The position numbers were made by a program, and so were the translations under genes. A stretch of DNA of 64,000 nt from Lepas anatifera (Eukaryota > Arthropoda > Thecostraca > Lepadidae): NCBI GenBank assembly GCA_034440635.1, contig JAOTON010001685.1, forward strand, positions 4,675,001 through 4,739,000, in the 5' to 3' direction. Under the pieces are notes generated by a model. That model saw only the letters and a program-made list of their open reading frames with translations, ran no database searches and had not been told where the DNA came from. Below, piece by piece: positions 27,101 through 39,100 of this stretch (within the stretch, counting starts at the first letter, position 1; each line of letters begins with the position of its first letter).

Positions 27101-30100
27101 AAGGACGCAAAGTACGGCAGTGCGGCGTCGGAGAGGAGAAGAAAACTAACTGGGTTGGGGTTAGGGCAGGGCGCCTGAACCTGCCCCTGAACGGGCTCGA
27201 TCCCGCAACCTTTGCCTCAGTGCAAAGGTCACGTGGTGGAGCCGGACGCGAGCGTTATCCGACTGCGCTCCCCAGACCCCTTGTTTAAGGTCATAGTCGG
27301 ATAGGTAAAGCTTCTCAGAGTGGGTCTGAGTAACTCAGCTTGCCAGCTCTGGTACTTTCTATATATGTATGTATCATCCCTACATGTATCACTTTGTTTT
27401 TCGTGAGTGGATAGCGGGATTGACCGTGTTTTGGGTGGATTGGGTGGAAATTTTAAGGCCTTGATCTCACCTTACCATTACGACCACTCCTCTCGGTGCA
27501 CACCGCGTGATCATTGCAGCTGTTGCGTCCGAGCTTTCCCTCCATCCCTGGTAAGGAGTATCTTGCTGACGGATGTGGGGGGAATCACAGGGGCACAAGG
27601 TTAAGTTGCACTGTCCGACAACGGCTCGCAGGTCCATTCCAGCCACTGAGCCGGACAAGGCTGCAGGGCGTTGCCCTCCACCTGTCGGCGGGTTGTGTTG
27701 CGTAAATGGCGCGCCGTTTTCGCGCCACTGAGTGACAGCGCTGACGCCGGCTGGTGCTGCTGTGGCTGTTTTCCTGCGCGGGCTTCCTGACTGACGGGTG
27801 TAAGAGGGACGGCGATAGGGAGCAGGAGGGGGTGCAGAGAAAGAGACAGGTTCTGTGTTCCCTCTGAAGCCGAGCGCTGTGCTTCTGGCGGTCTGGTTTT
27901 GAAGGCCAAACTAGATATTTGTCCTCGACATGTTTCAAACCTTTCATCTAGTAAGTTATGATAAGATTGAGTCTGTTGGACTTGTACTTGATGCGTGTCA
28001 TAGCGGCACTGTGTTTGTCCTAGCCTTCCCAGATGGATTTCCGCCGGTCAGGTGCGGCTTGTGGCTCACTCCCGCCAAAGTTTGACATTCGGGCGACGGC
28101 ACGGATACGATCTTGCTGCCCCCAATTTTCGCACCGGTTACTTAGGGTACAATCCCTCTTGGGTAACTGACTCTCAGCCGGGGATCTCGGAGCGGGGACA
28201 GATGCGTGTCAACTCTGGCGCTCACTCCCTGGCTAAGCTCAGACGGGCTTGACTGCGGCGCGTACGTTACGGTTGGCACTGTCGAAGGCCACAGTCGCCT
28301 CCGTCGCCAGTCACATTGGCACCGTCTCGGGATCTGCAGGCGTGTGGCGCGCCGGCCTTGTGGGAACCGATATTATAGTTTGCCGTTGTTTCAAACGGTG
28401 GTAAGCTCAGGATGTGATCACTGGGGCAGAGGAATTGACTGTCGACCATGACGAGCTGGAAAGAGACGGACAACGGTAGTAATTCATGCTAATGGGTCTG
28501 AAAACACACAGGCACTGATATGGAGGCGTGCTAAGATGTCCGGAAACACACACAGACACCGATAGTGAGGCGTGCTAAGGTGTCTGGCAGACACAGGCAC
28601 CGGTAGCACTGTGTGCCGAGGTGTCTTTGCAGCGGAAGCGTAGGTGGCGCTTGCATCGTTGACGGCGATTACCTGCCTTGGGATACTATATAATACTATA
28701 GTCTATAATAATAGTTGCCCCCAAAATAACTGTCATTAGATGTGTCCAAGACATGCCCCTTGATCATACTGCCTCTCAGAGTGTGATAAATGAGTTTCGT
28801 TTACATATTCATTTAGATAAGCAATGTTAAGTAGCATTGAATGAATGATCCCGCAGCGCCGTCTTTAATCGTCACTTTTCCTGGACCGTGGGAATAATCT
28901 GGCAGGTTCACTGTGCAAGCTCCTCAGTTGGGCACCGACTGAGGCCGGCGTGGACTCAGTTGTTGAATACTAGTGTTGATCGGCCTTCTTGGTCAGCTGT
29001 GGCGCCGCGCAGGCCCTCGTAATGCCGCTCCCCATGCCTAGGACTGTTGGCACCACGATTGATCTCCCTCGGTGTGGCACTCAGCTCTACTCACATATGT
29101 ATAGCTGTGCAACTCGCTCCTCTGACCTCCCCATAGTGCGTCTCTGACTGCCGTTCCTCTCACCTTCCCGTGGTACGTCTCTGGCTGTCGCTCCTCTGAC
29201 CTCCCCATAGTACGTCTCTCTAGCCGTCGCTCCTCTGACCTCCCCGTAGTACGTCTCTCTAGCCGTCGGTCCCCTGACCTCCCCGTAGTACGTCTCTCTA
29301 GCCGTCGCTCCTCTGACCTCCGCATAGTGCGTCTCTGACTGTCGTTCCTCTCACCTTCCCGTGGTACGTCTGTCTGGCTGTCGCTCCCCTGACCTCCCCG
29401 TAGTACGTCTCTGTGGTTGCCGCTCCCCTGACCTCCCCGTAATACGTCTCTCTAGCCGTCGCTCCTCTGACCTCCCCATAGTGCGTCTCTGACTGTCGTT
29501 CCTCTCACCTTCCCGTGGTACGTCTGTCTGGCTGTCGCTCCCCTGACCTCCCCGTAGTACGTCTCTCTAGCCGTCGCTCCTCTGACCTCCCCGTGGTACG
29601 TCTCTCTGGCTGTCGCTCCCCTGACCTCCCCGTAGTACGTCTCTGGCTGTCGCTCCTGACCTCCCCGTGGCAGGCACGTCTCTGACTGTCGTTCCTCTGA
29701 CCTCCCCGTGGTACGTCTCTGTGGTTGCCGCTCCCCTGACCTCCCCGTAGTACGTCTGTCTGGCTGTCGCTCCTCTGACCTCCCCGTGGTACGTCTGTGT
29801 GGTTGCCGCTCCTCTAACCTCCCCGTAGTACGTCTGTCTGGCTGTCGCTCCTCTGACCTCCCCGTGGCAGGCACGTCTCTGACCTGGCTCCTCTGACCTC
29901 CCCATGGTACGTCTCTCTGGCTGTCGCTCCTCTGACCTCCCCGTGGCAGGCACGTCTCTGACCTGGCTCCTCTGACCTCCCCGTGGTACGTCTCTCTGAC
30001 CTGGCTCCTCTGACCCCCCCTTGCGGCACGTCTCTGTGGTTGCCGCTCCTCTGCCCTCCCCGTGGTACGTCTCTGTGGCTGTCACTCCTCTGACTCTGAC

Positions 30101-33100
30101 CTGCCCCTGGTGCGACAGGCTCAGCACTACCCGCGCCTGCTGCCGGCCATTTACGACGACCTGCAGAGCGTGGACGAGCGGCGCTCGCGATGTCTGCAGG
30201 CGCACCTGCGGCGCGCGGTGGATATCGAGCGGCACGTGTTCCCCATCATCCACACTTGCCTGGATGGCATCGTGCGAGCAGCTGACACCATCGACCCCCA
30301 GCAGGTGACCAGCCGAGCGGCACGTGGTGGAGAGGATGTGCGATAACGCGGTGCGGCGGCAAGTAAGGCTTTTGCAATATTAATCGTTTCTCCTATGGCA
30401 TCAACCCAATAGACTTGCTACGGCCTGTGGTCGCTGGAGATCCTCGGTGAGCCTTTCTTCATTTCAGTGTAAGCTTGCTATAATAACATGGCTAAACGTC
30501 ATCTGAAGAGTTGTCGGAAGCTGTGAAGGACCTGGCTTTTCATACCTTAAGGGTGCGTTACCCTCGACACATGCACCACACGACATGACCCGTCAGAACT
30601 AATACCCTGTTTCCCCAACAACAGATGTCAGGTCATTCGTTCATTCATTTCGATACACAGACCGCCCACGTGACACGTTGGTTGTAAACCGTAGTACGCT
30701 TCCGCATTCCACGCTTTACGACCCTTCAGGTAAACAAGAACCGCTGCGGGCAAGGTCAGACGGGTCGCAGTAACAGGTGCTCTCGCAGGGGCGGGCCCAG
30801 TATTTGTCCGAGAGCAGACTGCTAAAGCCTTTGTCTTGATTTCTGTAAATAAGAAAGCAGTTGCAGCTCGCACAACTGTCACCTGGGGTGGACCAAAGCT
30901 AGCCAAATGACATTTCAAGCATGGCTGTGGATTGGCTACGCTCTTTGCGTCAGTTAGCAGCTAGTTAGTTGTAGGATCCTCGACTACTTCGTTCACTTTC
31001 GTGACCAAACCTTGTGGACCCACTTTCTTCCTCCCAAACTAAGCTAGTCCTTTTCCATCCTGGTAAATATATCAGAAATATTTCCGTAATATCCTTGTTT
31101 ACTGTTTTCCGTGAGAACCTCAGGGAAATTTATCGACTTCTTCCATCCCAAAAAAATATAAAAAACGTCGTCCATCCAGTCACATAACATCCCCTCTTTA
31201 TGCGGAGGGTCATAACTTTGTAAACATATAGTGTCTTCTTTTGAAAGCTATTGTTTTTCAGCATTATTGCTCGGCCCGCCTTGCGTCGGTGGTGCGTCAT
31301 TTTCCGTGCGTGTGTAAACACACACACACGCACATAACATGACACATGGGCCGGGTGCCCGCATTTGTGATCGCCTTGGGGTTTTCTTAGAGATTCCCCT
31401 CCCCGTGGCGGTCACGGAAAGAGGCGTGGGTTCGTACGGGACTCACTGACTTGCTCACCCACCGAACCCCGAGGCGCGCAGCTCCATGTGTTTACCAAAG
31501 TATTTATTATGGAACATTGTTCTGATGCTCGGAGATGGGGGGGGCGTTGTTTTCCTCGATCATGAGCGGAGTTGTCCTCACTGTGATCGAGAGGTGTTTC
31601 TGATCATAGGGTAGTTTGTGTTGTAATCGACAAAACACGTGTTCTGTCTCAATCCCGTCCAGACGCTTTCTGACCACATCAGTTCGATATAAACCAAAGC
31701 CTTTGTAATGTATTAGAAGCAGTTTCTTTAGGTATAGGCCCTGACCTAGGACAGTATCGAAAGATGGTCTCCGAAACATATGAGACCGTCCATAAAGTAC
31801 AGAAGGAAAAACAAGGGGGAGCGGGAAGTCAGCAACCGTTTTGTTAGACGTTACAACAGGGCGTAAGTAAGTATTACCATGAGGGGAGGGGGTTAGAATT
31901 ATAAGAATACATGTAACGTAATTTATGGATAGGCCCTCAGCCCTGACTTAGAATTAAGACTGATGTGATTCAATGGAGTCCACACATCATCACCATTGGA
32001 TTTTGGAATTGTTTGTGTGACCTTTTTATGAGGAGAGAAACAGTGAGAGATTTGTGTGAATACGTGTGCTGACGTCCAAATAACCCTCACATGCCTCCAG
32101 TCATGAGTCAGTAGTTCCCTGATGTTAGGAGCTAAATGTATGTTTGTGCAAAACACGCGCAATAAATGTTCTATAGTCCGTATAGATTTTCAAGAACTGA
32201 ACGACGATCCTGAAATATTTGGCAAGTTTTAGTGGGTGATGCAACACCACCTCCCCTGCAAAATTTCAGTGGGGTGTCATTAGCCATTTCAAGGAGTATC
32301 GTAATCATTTCAGGGAAAGCCGTAGTTCAATTGGGCGAGAAAGTACCCTCTTTCTGGAAATTTACAGGTCCAAAAATGATTTTTATGGAGTCTAAAGGAT
32401 ACAGAGAACACGTTACTGTGTGAGGGGACGAAAATAGATGTTAACATCACAGCAAAAATAGAATAAACTGATATTTTGCTAACAAACTGCAAAGTGGCAA
32501 CATCAGCAGCAAATAATTGCATCGGGCTTGAGCTTCACGCCCCGAGAGTGAAGAGGGTTTACCGGTCGAAAATTCGGAACATTGAATGCGATAAAGCTGA
32601 TGGACTAAGGAACGAGACACCCAAGTCATCACATGGCTGCCCCAAAGTGGGAGGATCATACGCAGATCCAGGGGAGCAAAGAGGGGCACGTGACCCCTCT
32701 ATCGACCCTCGGAGCCCCCTGAAATGGCCATGGCGCCCCCTGAAAGGTTGATGGTGCCCCCTGAAATGTGATGATGATGATTGTTCCGGCCGTCGAATAA
32801 AGATATCCATATGGGGGGCGCTTCGTTAAAGTCGCCCCAATCGCCGAAGGAAGCTCTGGCGATTCCGGTTTGGATGACAGCCGATTTGTGGCGAGGACCC
32901 GCGCCGTTGCGCCGTCCCCGCCGTCCAGGTCCCACCTGGCCCCCTCTCGGGACCGGAGTAGGCTGTCTTCGGGACCGTTTTTGTGATGATTTCCCGGGCT
33001 TGGATACCCGCATTGCATCCTCGATCAGCTTGGGTGATCCAAGGCATAGGCGTTGGCCGTCAGCCCAGTCTTTTCGGTAGTCGGTTTGGTCCACTGAGTG

Positions 33101-36100
33101 GAGATGCATTCGTTAGTCTGTCGGTCCTGTTTTTATACAAGTAACTAGATATTTCGGGTACGAATTAGTGGCTATCATTATATTCTTATGATATTGTAGT
33201 GTGAAATTTTTCTACGTATTGTGCGATGAATAAATTATCTCCACCCGCTATGCACGAGATATGCACAAATACCAAAAATAACAATATCTTTAGAAACCAG
33301 CTTCAGGGAGGTTCCATGACAGGAGTATCATAAAGAATATTCTTCCGATATTTTTCCGATCATAAAAAAATTCATCGCAGAGACAAATCTCAAACAAGTG
33401 CGGCAAACTCGACAATTGAATCAAAACTGACCTCAGTCCTTCCACTTTCATTTCAAGAAAAACGTGACGTCTTTAACAAGACTCCCCTGAAATGTCGCTT
33501 TCCATCCCCCCAGGATGCAAAAATCGGTGTCAACCGATAGGATTTTGCGCCCAACGGATGGGCTTTGCCGGTCAAAAGTGGCAACCCCTGGTCCAAATGG
33601 CGCCCCTCGGGAAGCTGCCCGCCCCCCGATCGGCAATCCTGGATCCGCCTACGGGGAGGATACCCTAGTCACCAGCCTCGGTGATAACAGGTGCTGGCAG
33701 AATATGATACAGAAGTCTGACTCGCACAATTGCTTGCCTTTCCGTATGAGAAGTGTACTACGGGGACACACTAGTTGAGTTAATCGCTGCCCTGAATTCG
33801 TCGTCGCTAGCACTCTGCTCACAGGGCAATCGCTTCTTTCTTTTCCCCTGAAAGATCTTGTCACTCCAGTCCGTGGTGGCCAGAAATGGGTCTTACTGAT
33901 ATTGGTAGAGCCTGGTGTTCTGCCGCTTGTATCCCGCTGAACGGAAAGTGTCATCCTTGATAATGGCGATGGAAGCACAATGATCTAAATCCTGGAATGC
34001 TTAGTAGAGTGTGACACCCAGGCGCCCTGAATTTCCCCTTCACTTTTTCCCCTTCATTTTTTTCTAACTCACTTTTCCAAACACTTTTCCTGGGGATTTT
34101 TTTTAGCATAATAGCATAATTCAATAATCCTAGTATATATAAAACCATATAGTGTGGAAGGAAAGACAAATTTGATGAACAATGCGCGAGTAAGGGCTAG
34201 TAAGGGCTGTAACCGAGTTTCAACTAACTCTCACAATATTATAGCGTTTGGACTTTCTACTCGCTTTCCATATTTTCAAGTGTGAATTTTACACTCACTA
34301 TCCCAATGCAAAACCAGTTTTGAGACACTGCGGAATGGAGTGCTGCGAAATCCGAAAGATTATCCACATACTGAACGCGTCTTTTTCTGAGTGTCACCTT
34401 CCCACTCTGCTCTTTGTCAGCAAAAGTATTCCATCAAGCAGTCGTCGGAAGTTCCACTTGTAGTGTGTTCCGTGGACGCCATGGATCAAAATCTATTCAA
34501 ATTTAAACTTGCGCTGGTAACAGTGGCATCTCCATAAAAGTCCGGATCTTCCGGCTGCTGGTAAGGTTGTATTTTAGACCTCTCTCGCTGTCGGAAGTTT
34601 TGCCCTGCTGAGGGAGGATGATGAGCAGCAAATGAAGAAGGCTTCCATAGATCTTAGCTGACCCCGGAGGATAATTTTTGGGGGTTTCACTCGTTGGAAT
34701 AGATCTCTCGCGGCGGCTTTTGCTTCTAGTGATCATAGACCAATCAATTTCTAGGTGTCCCCTAAAATCGATTATTTGGGTACCTAAAAGGTACGAAAAG
34801 GATTCGGGCGGGTCAATTCGGCATAAACCTCCCTCAGGATCGTTCCCTGTCACCCGCCTCTCCTTGCTATTGCACACAGCTCACATCGGTAAAAACGCCG
34901 TCTTGGGTCAACTAGGCCATTTGACCCAAATCAGGTACAAAGTAGCTCAGCCTATTCTTCATTTGTACTTTAAATGTGTTAAGAATGGTCTATTCTGTCA
35001 ATATTATTTCGAAAACACACCCCGTAGCTTTCTGGTACGATTTTTTTAGCTGCAACTATGCAAAATTTATTTCATGCTGATTTCTCGAACGCGGACAGTG
35101 ACCTGATTAAGACCAAATTTTGATCGGATGTCCAAAATAAACTATATCATGGAAAATTTGCGGGGCGCTCATTTTTAAACAAACATAGGCAAATATGAAG
35201 CCACATCGATTAAAAAAACACCAATGCAGCAACATTTCATATGTTAGTAGACTCATGAAGGCTCATATTGTCCAGTTGCAGAACAATGTGCGCTATCCAG
35301 CTTCGGCCAGGCAGGCCGAAACTGGCCAGAAAGTGAGGGGACCATAGACCTTCAGCCTCCAACTCTGGCACTACATTTTCCACTGCAAAACTGAAAGCTA
35401 ACCAGATTCTGGCCTATTTTTGCTGCCAGTTAATCACACTAAAAAATTTACTGTGCCCACAAATCCATTAAAAACGAAATAAACATTTTTGCTGGAAGTG
35501 AAATGGCCTGGTCTCACCTGAGGTTCATTTTGTGAAAACAGCCTGTTAGTAACCCTCACTGGTCCACAAGAGGAGGTAAGACTTGAAAGAAAGGACGTGC
35601 TTGAAATGCGGTCATGAGACGGAGTGAGCTAACGAGCGATAGCAAGGAAGTGAACGCAGGACTGCATTTCCCAAATGACGACTTTGTGTTGAATCTTCTT
35701 TGTATGTCATGAAGATTTATCTCCACTCCGTCGGATCTATGGGACCAATTGGAGCAAGGATCACATCGGCAGATCCATGATTTCCGGTATTGTTGCATAG
35801 GCAAAAAAAACTGCTTCTATGATTGTGACAATGTAGGGTCTGCACATAATTGACTGTTTTTTGGTCCAAAACATGTGGTAGCCATCGGCTTAGTATGATG
35901 CTCAGTACCCCTGATCATGCTGTGTATGCTTTATTAGTTAATCATATAATTGGGATATTACAGCAATCGTAATATCAAAATATAGGTAGAATTCGTAAAG
36001 CCCCATTAATGTTTTAATGAGACCTCTTAGCAGGGGCGTAGCCAAGGAGGGGGCGGCAGGGACAGCCGCCCCCTTAGGGCCCGAAGGGCCCACTGAGGAT

Positions 36101-39100
36101 ACGGACCGCGCGAAGCGCGGCTCGCCTCCACTATGATCTGTGGCCAAATTTGAAATTTCATACCAGACAGCGCACTCTCAAGCCCTCTTCAGCACTCTAT
36201 TCTGTAACAAGCAGGGCTCTTTTTACCCATTAGGGCTCTTTTGGCGCTGTCGCAGGGAAATCGAGCGAAATCCTGGCTACGCCCCTGCCTCTTAGCAAAT
36301 ACAAATGTGTGATAACTGAGAAGTGTTGCTCCAATTTTTTCCTCCTGCCTTATTTCAAATTGCTTTATTTTATTCATTTTGTGTTTTATAGCACAACAAT
36401 ATTACATGGTTGCTTGGATTTAAAACATCAGTCCCACTAAAATATTCTAATTTTGTTATGGGCTACACTTCGGCTGCTTTCGATGAAAACATCACCCCCT
36501 GAGCGATGCTCCCCTGTAGAGATAAACGCTCCCGTCAGACCTTTTGTCCCCCTCTCTGTCTCCTCGGTCGGTTAGTCATTCTAAAATTCCCGAGTATTTC
36601 TCCGGGGGGGGACGTTTGCAAGCCCGAATTAGCTATTTTCGTCTAATTACCACGATATTATTTCACAAGACAAGAAGCTTTTCTCTTGTTAATGGAATAC
36701 AGAAGTTACCGAAATATCATCAATCATGATTGGACAATCGGTCGTATGAAGTCTGATGCTTTCGTCTCAGTTTGGAAATTGTAAGAGTACTGATCATGGT
36801 TTTTGAGAGACAACAAATTGTTAGGCGGACTTAAAATGATAAAACATCAGCAGCTAGCTTTCACTTCTTGGTACGAGCCGGTGCGATGCACCGTTTTAGA
36901 TTCTTGGAAGTTTTTCAAAGACAGAAGTGTAGATTTTATTACAAAAATTTGAAAACTGTTTTATAGAACTTAAAAAAACTTCTTCGCCGAGCCTTTTTTA
37001 ATTTTTATTTTGTATGGGAATGGTATGGAAGAGATAGCCACAAAACTTTGTCGTTTTCGTTTTCTCGATCTTTACCCTGGACACATCATTGTAGCTTACC
37101 TCTCGCTCGTCCAGATCATCGATCCAATAAGAAAACACCTTGCGGAGATGACTGAATGTTGGGGTGGTAAAAACTGAACCAGTTTTGATGACCGGGATGA
37201 TGTAATATTAATTAGAGTGAATCCCATTGTTTTTTTTACAATTCCTTCATATCCTCATTTCAAATATTTGATTCAACAACACGGTAATCAAAGTTCATGC
37301 AAACTCTATGGCTGTGGCAGACCCAGAGGAGAGGGCAAAAAATATTTACCCCCCAAACGGACAAGCTCGGGGTAGAACTATGTTGTGCCTTCCCCTCCCC
37401 CCACAAAGTCATCGACCTCCTTTTTGCCTTGACTCCGCTTGAGTTCATAACCGAGATTTGTGTTCCCTTAACTCTAAACTTCAAACAGAACCAGTCAACT
37501 TCAGTGTAAGCATTGGGCCGTGGATAGCAAAAACAAGCATCTTGTGCGCATATTTTTCACCCCGTGATGGTTTTCTGCCTTTTGTCTTGGGCATCCCCAA
37601 AAGCTACGGTCAAATTATATTGCGGAAACATTTTTCATTGTGTGACGTTTTTTTTTTGTTTGTTGCGACTTTGCCTTGCCCCCCTCCAACCGACCGGCTA
37701 GATCCGGCACTGCCCAATGGAGACGTCCTTATCCACTCAGCAGGGCCTCAGCAGCCGGATCCCGCCCTCAGTCGGCTGCCACGTGACTGGCGCGCGCCCG
37801 AGGCGCAGAGGAACCGGTCACGCCGGTAAACAGGTGTCCGTGTGCCAGTGGCGTAGCCAAGGGGGATCAGGCTATAGGCTCTCCTTTTGTTCAATACTTC
37901 CTATCCAAATTTTTGAATATATTTACTTTGGCTTCTAACTGCAGTTTCTCTGCTATCAACCACCTTGAAGTACTTCTTGTAATGCCACTGCTCCTGTCCC
38001 ATTCACCAAATCATGAATGAACTGACCTGGCTCAGCGGCGACTCATGCGAATCTGGTACTGCCAGCGCCATCTATTGGGAAGGTTTTATAAAACTTGAAA
38101 TAACTTTTTCGCCGAGCCTTTTTTGGTTTTGATTCCGTATGGAAATTGTATAGAGGAGATAGCCGCAAAACTCTGTTGTTTCCGTTTTTCCGATTTTTAC
38201 CCTGAATCTTTGGAAAACGCTTTCAAATTTCAGCTTCTCATATCTTTCTTATAAAGCAAAAACTCAAAAAGTACAACAACAGAGTTGTGGAGACTGGCTC
38301 CTAGAACATAGGCCCACTCACACTGTTTCAATGATTATATTATGTAAAAAGTTATTCAAACTTTAAGTTTGAGAAATTTGAAAAAGAAAGTCAAATTGCA
38401 CAAAAACTAGAAATGCGTCACGCTTGAAATATCAACTGTCGTAAAGATACACATATTGTCTACTTTTGGTGGAAAAATCACAACGATGGCCACCTTACTT
38501 TACGAGATATTTCACGAAATATGCTCCCATTGGGTTAACATTGATAACGCACCCTTAAATGAACATGTTTTGTACCGATGTGTGACAGAAGACCTTCTTT
38601 GGCCAGGATTCCGCACACGTGATAGAACGCTACAAGTCGGGCTTCGAACCACCCGAGAGTATTCCGTTTGAGGACCTGTCGAGCGCGCGGAACGGCGACG
38701 TGTCGACCCCTCACGTCTCCGTACCCGTCGTCAACGACTCCCCCGCGGCCTCACCATCAAGGGCACGCTATCCGCCGCCAAATTCAAGAGACGCGGTGGT
38801 CTCTTCGGCATCTTCAGTGGCAGCAAGGTATGCTTCAGGGCAGTGGTATTTCACGGGCATTAATTGTTTGTTGGCGAGTAAACGTGACAGCCGAAACAGA
38901 ATCTAATGCTTGTTGTTGGTTGGTGGGTTTGTTTCATGGGCTAGCTGAAAGTGTGTGCGCGACTCTGTAGTTGGCGGCGAGCTCTCTAGTTAAACTTTAC
39001 GGAGACTGATGTGTCGTTTGCCGGGCTGCTTGACAGACCGCTCTCTCGCGGATTGTGTTTGTAAGTGGTACCTTCTATAGTCAGCATGACCCGTCACCAA

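Noticed and set aside
31377..31450. tRNA/SINE B box GGGTTCGTACGGG
   Set aside because: No matching A box or cloverleaf pairing could be drawn.
37690..37832. Alternative Cip4 exon in intron 5 (AG...AAACAG|GTGTCC)
   Set aside because: The open frame ends in a stop before the putative donor in the best frame and resembles no family sequence.
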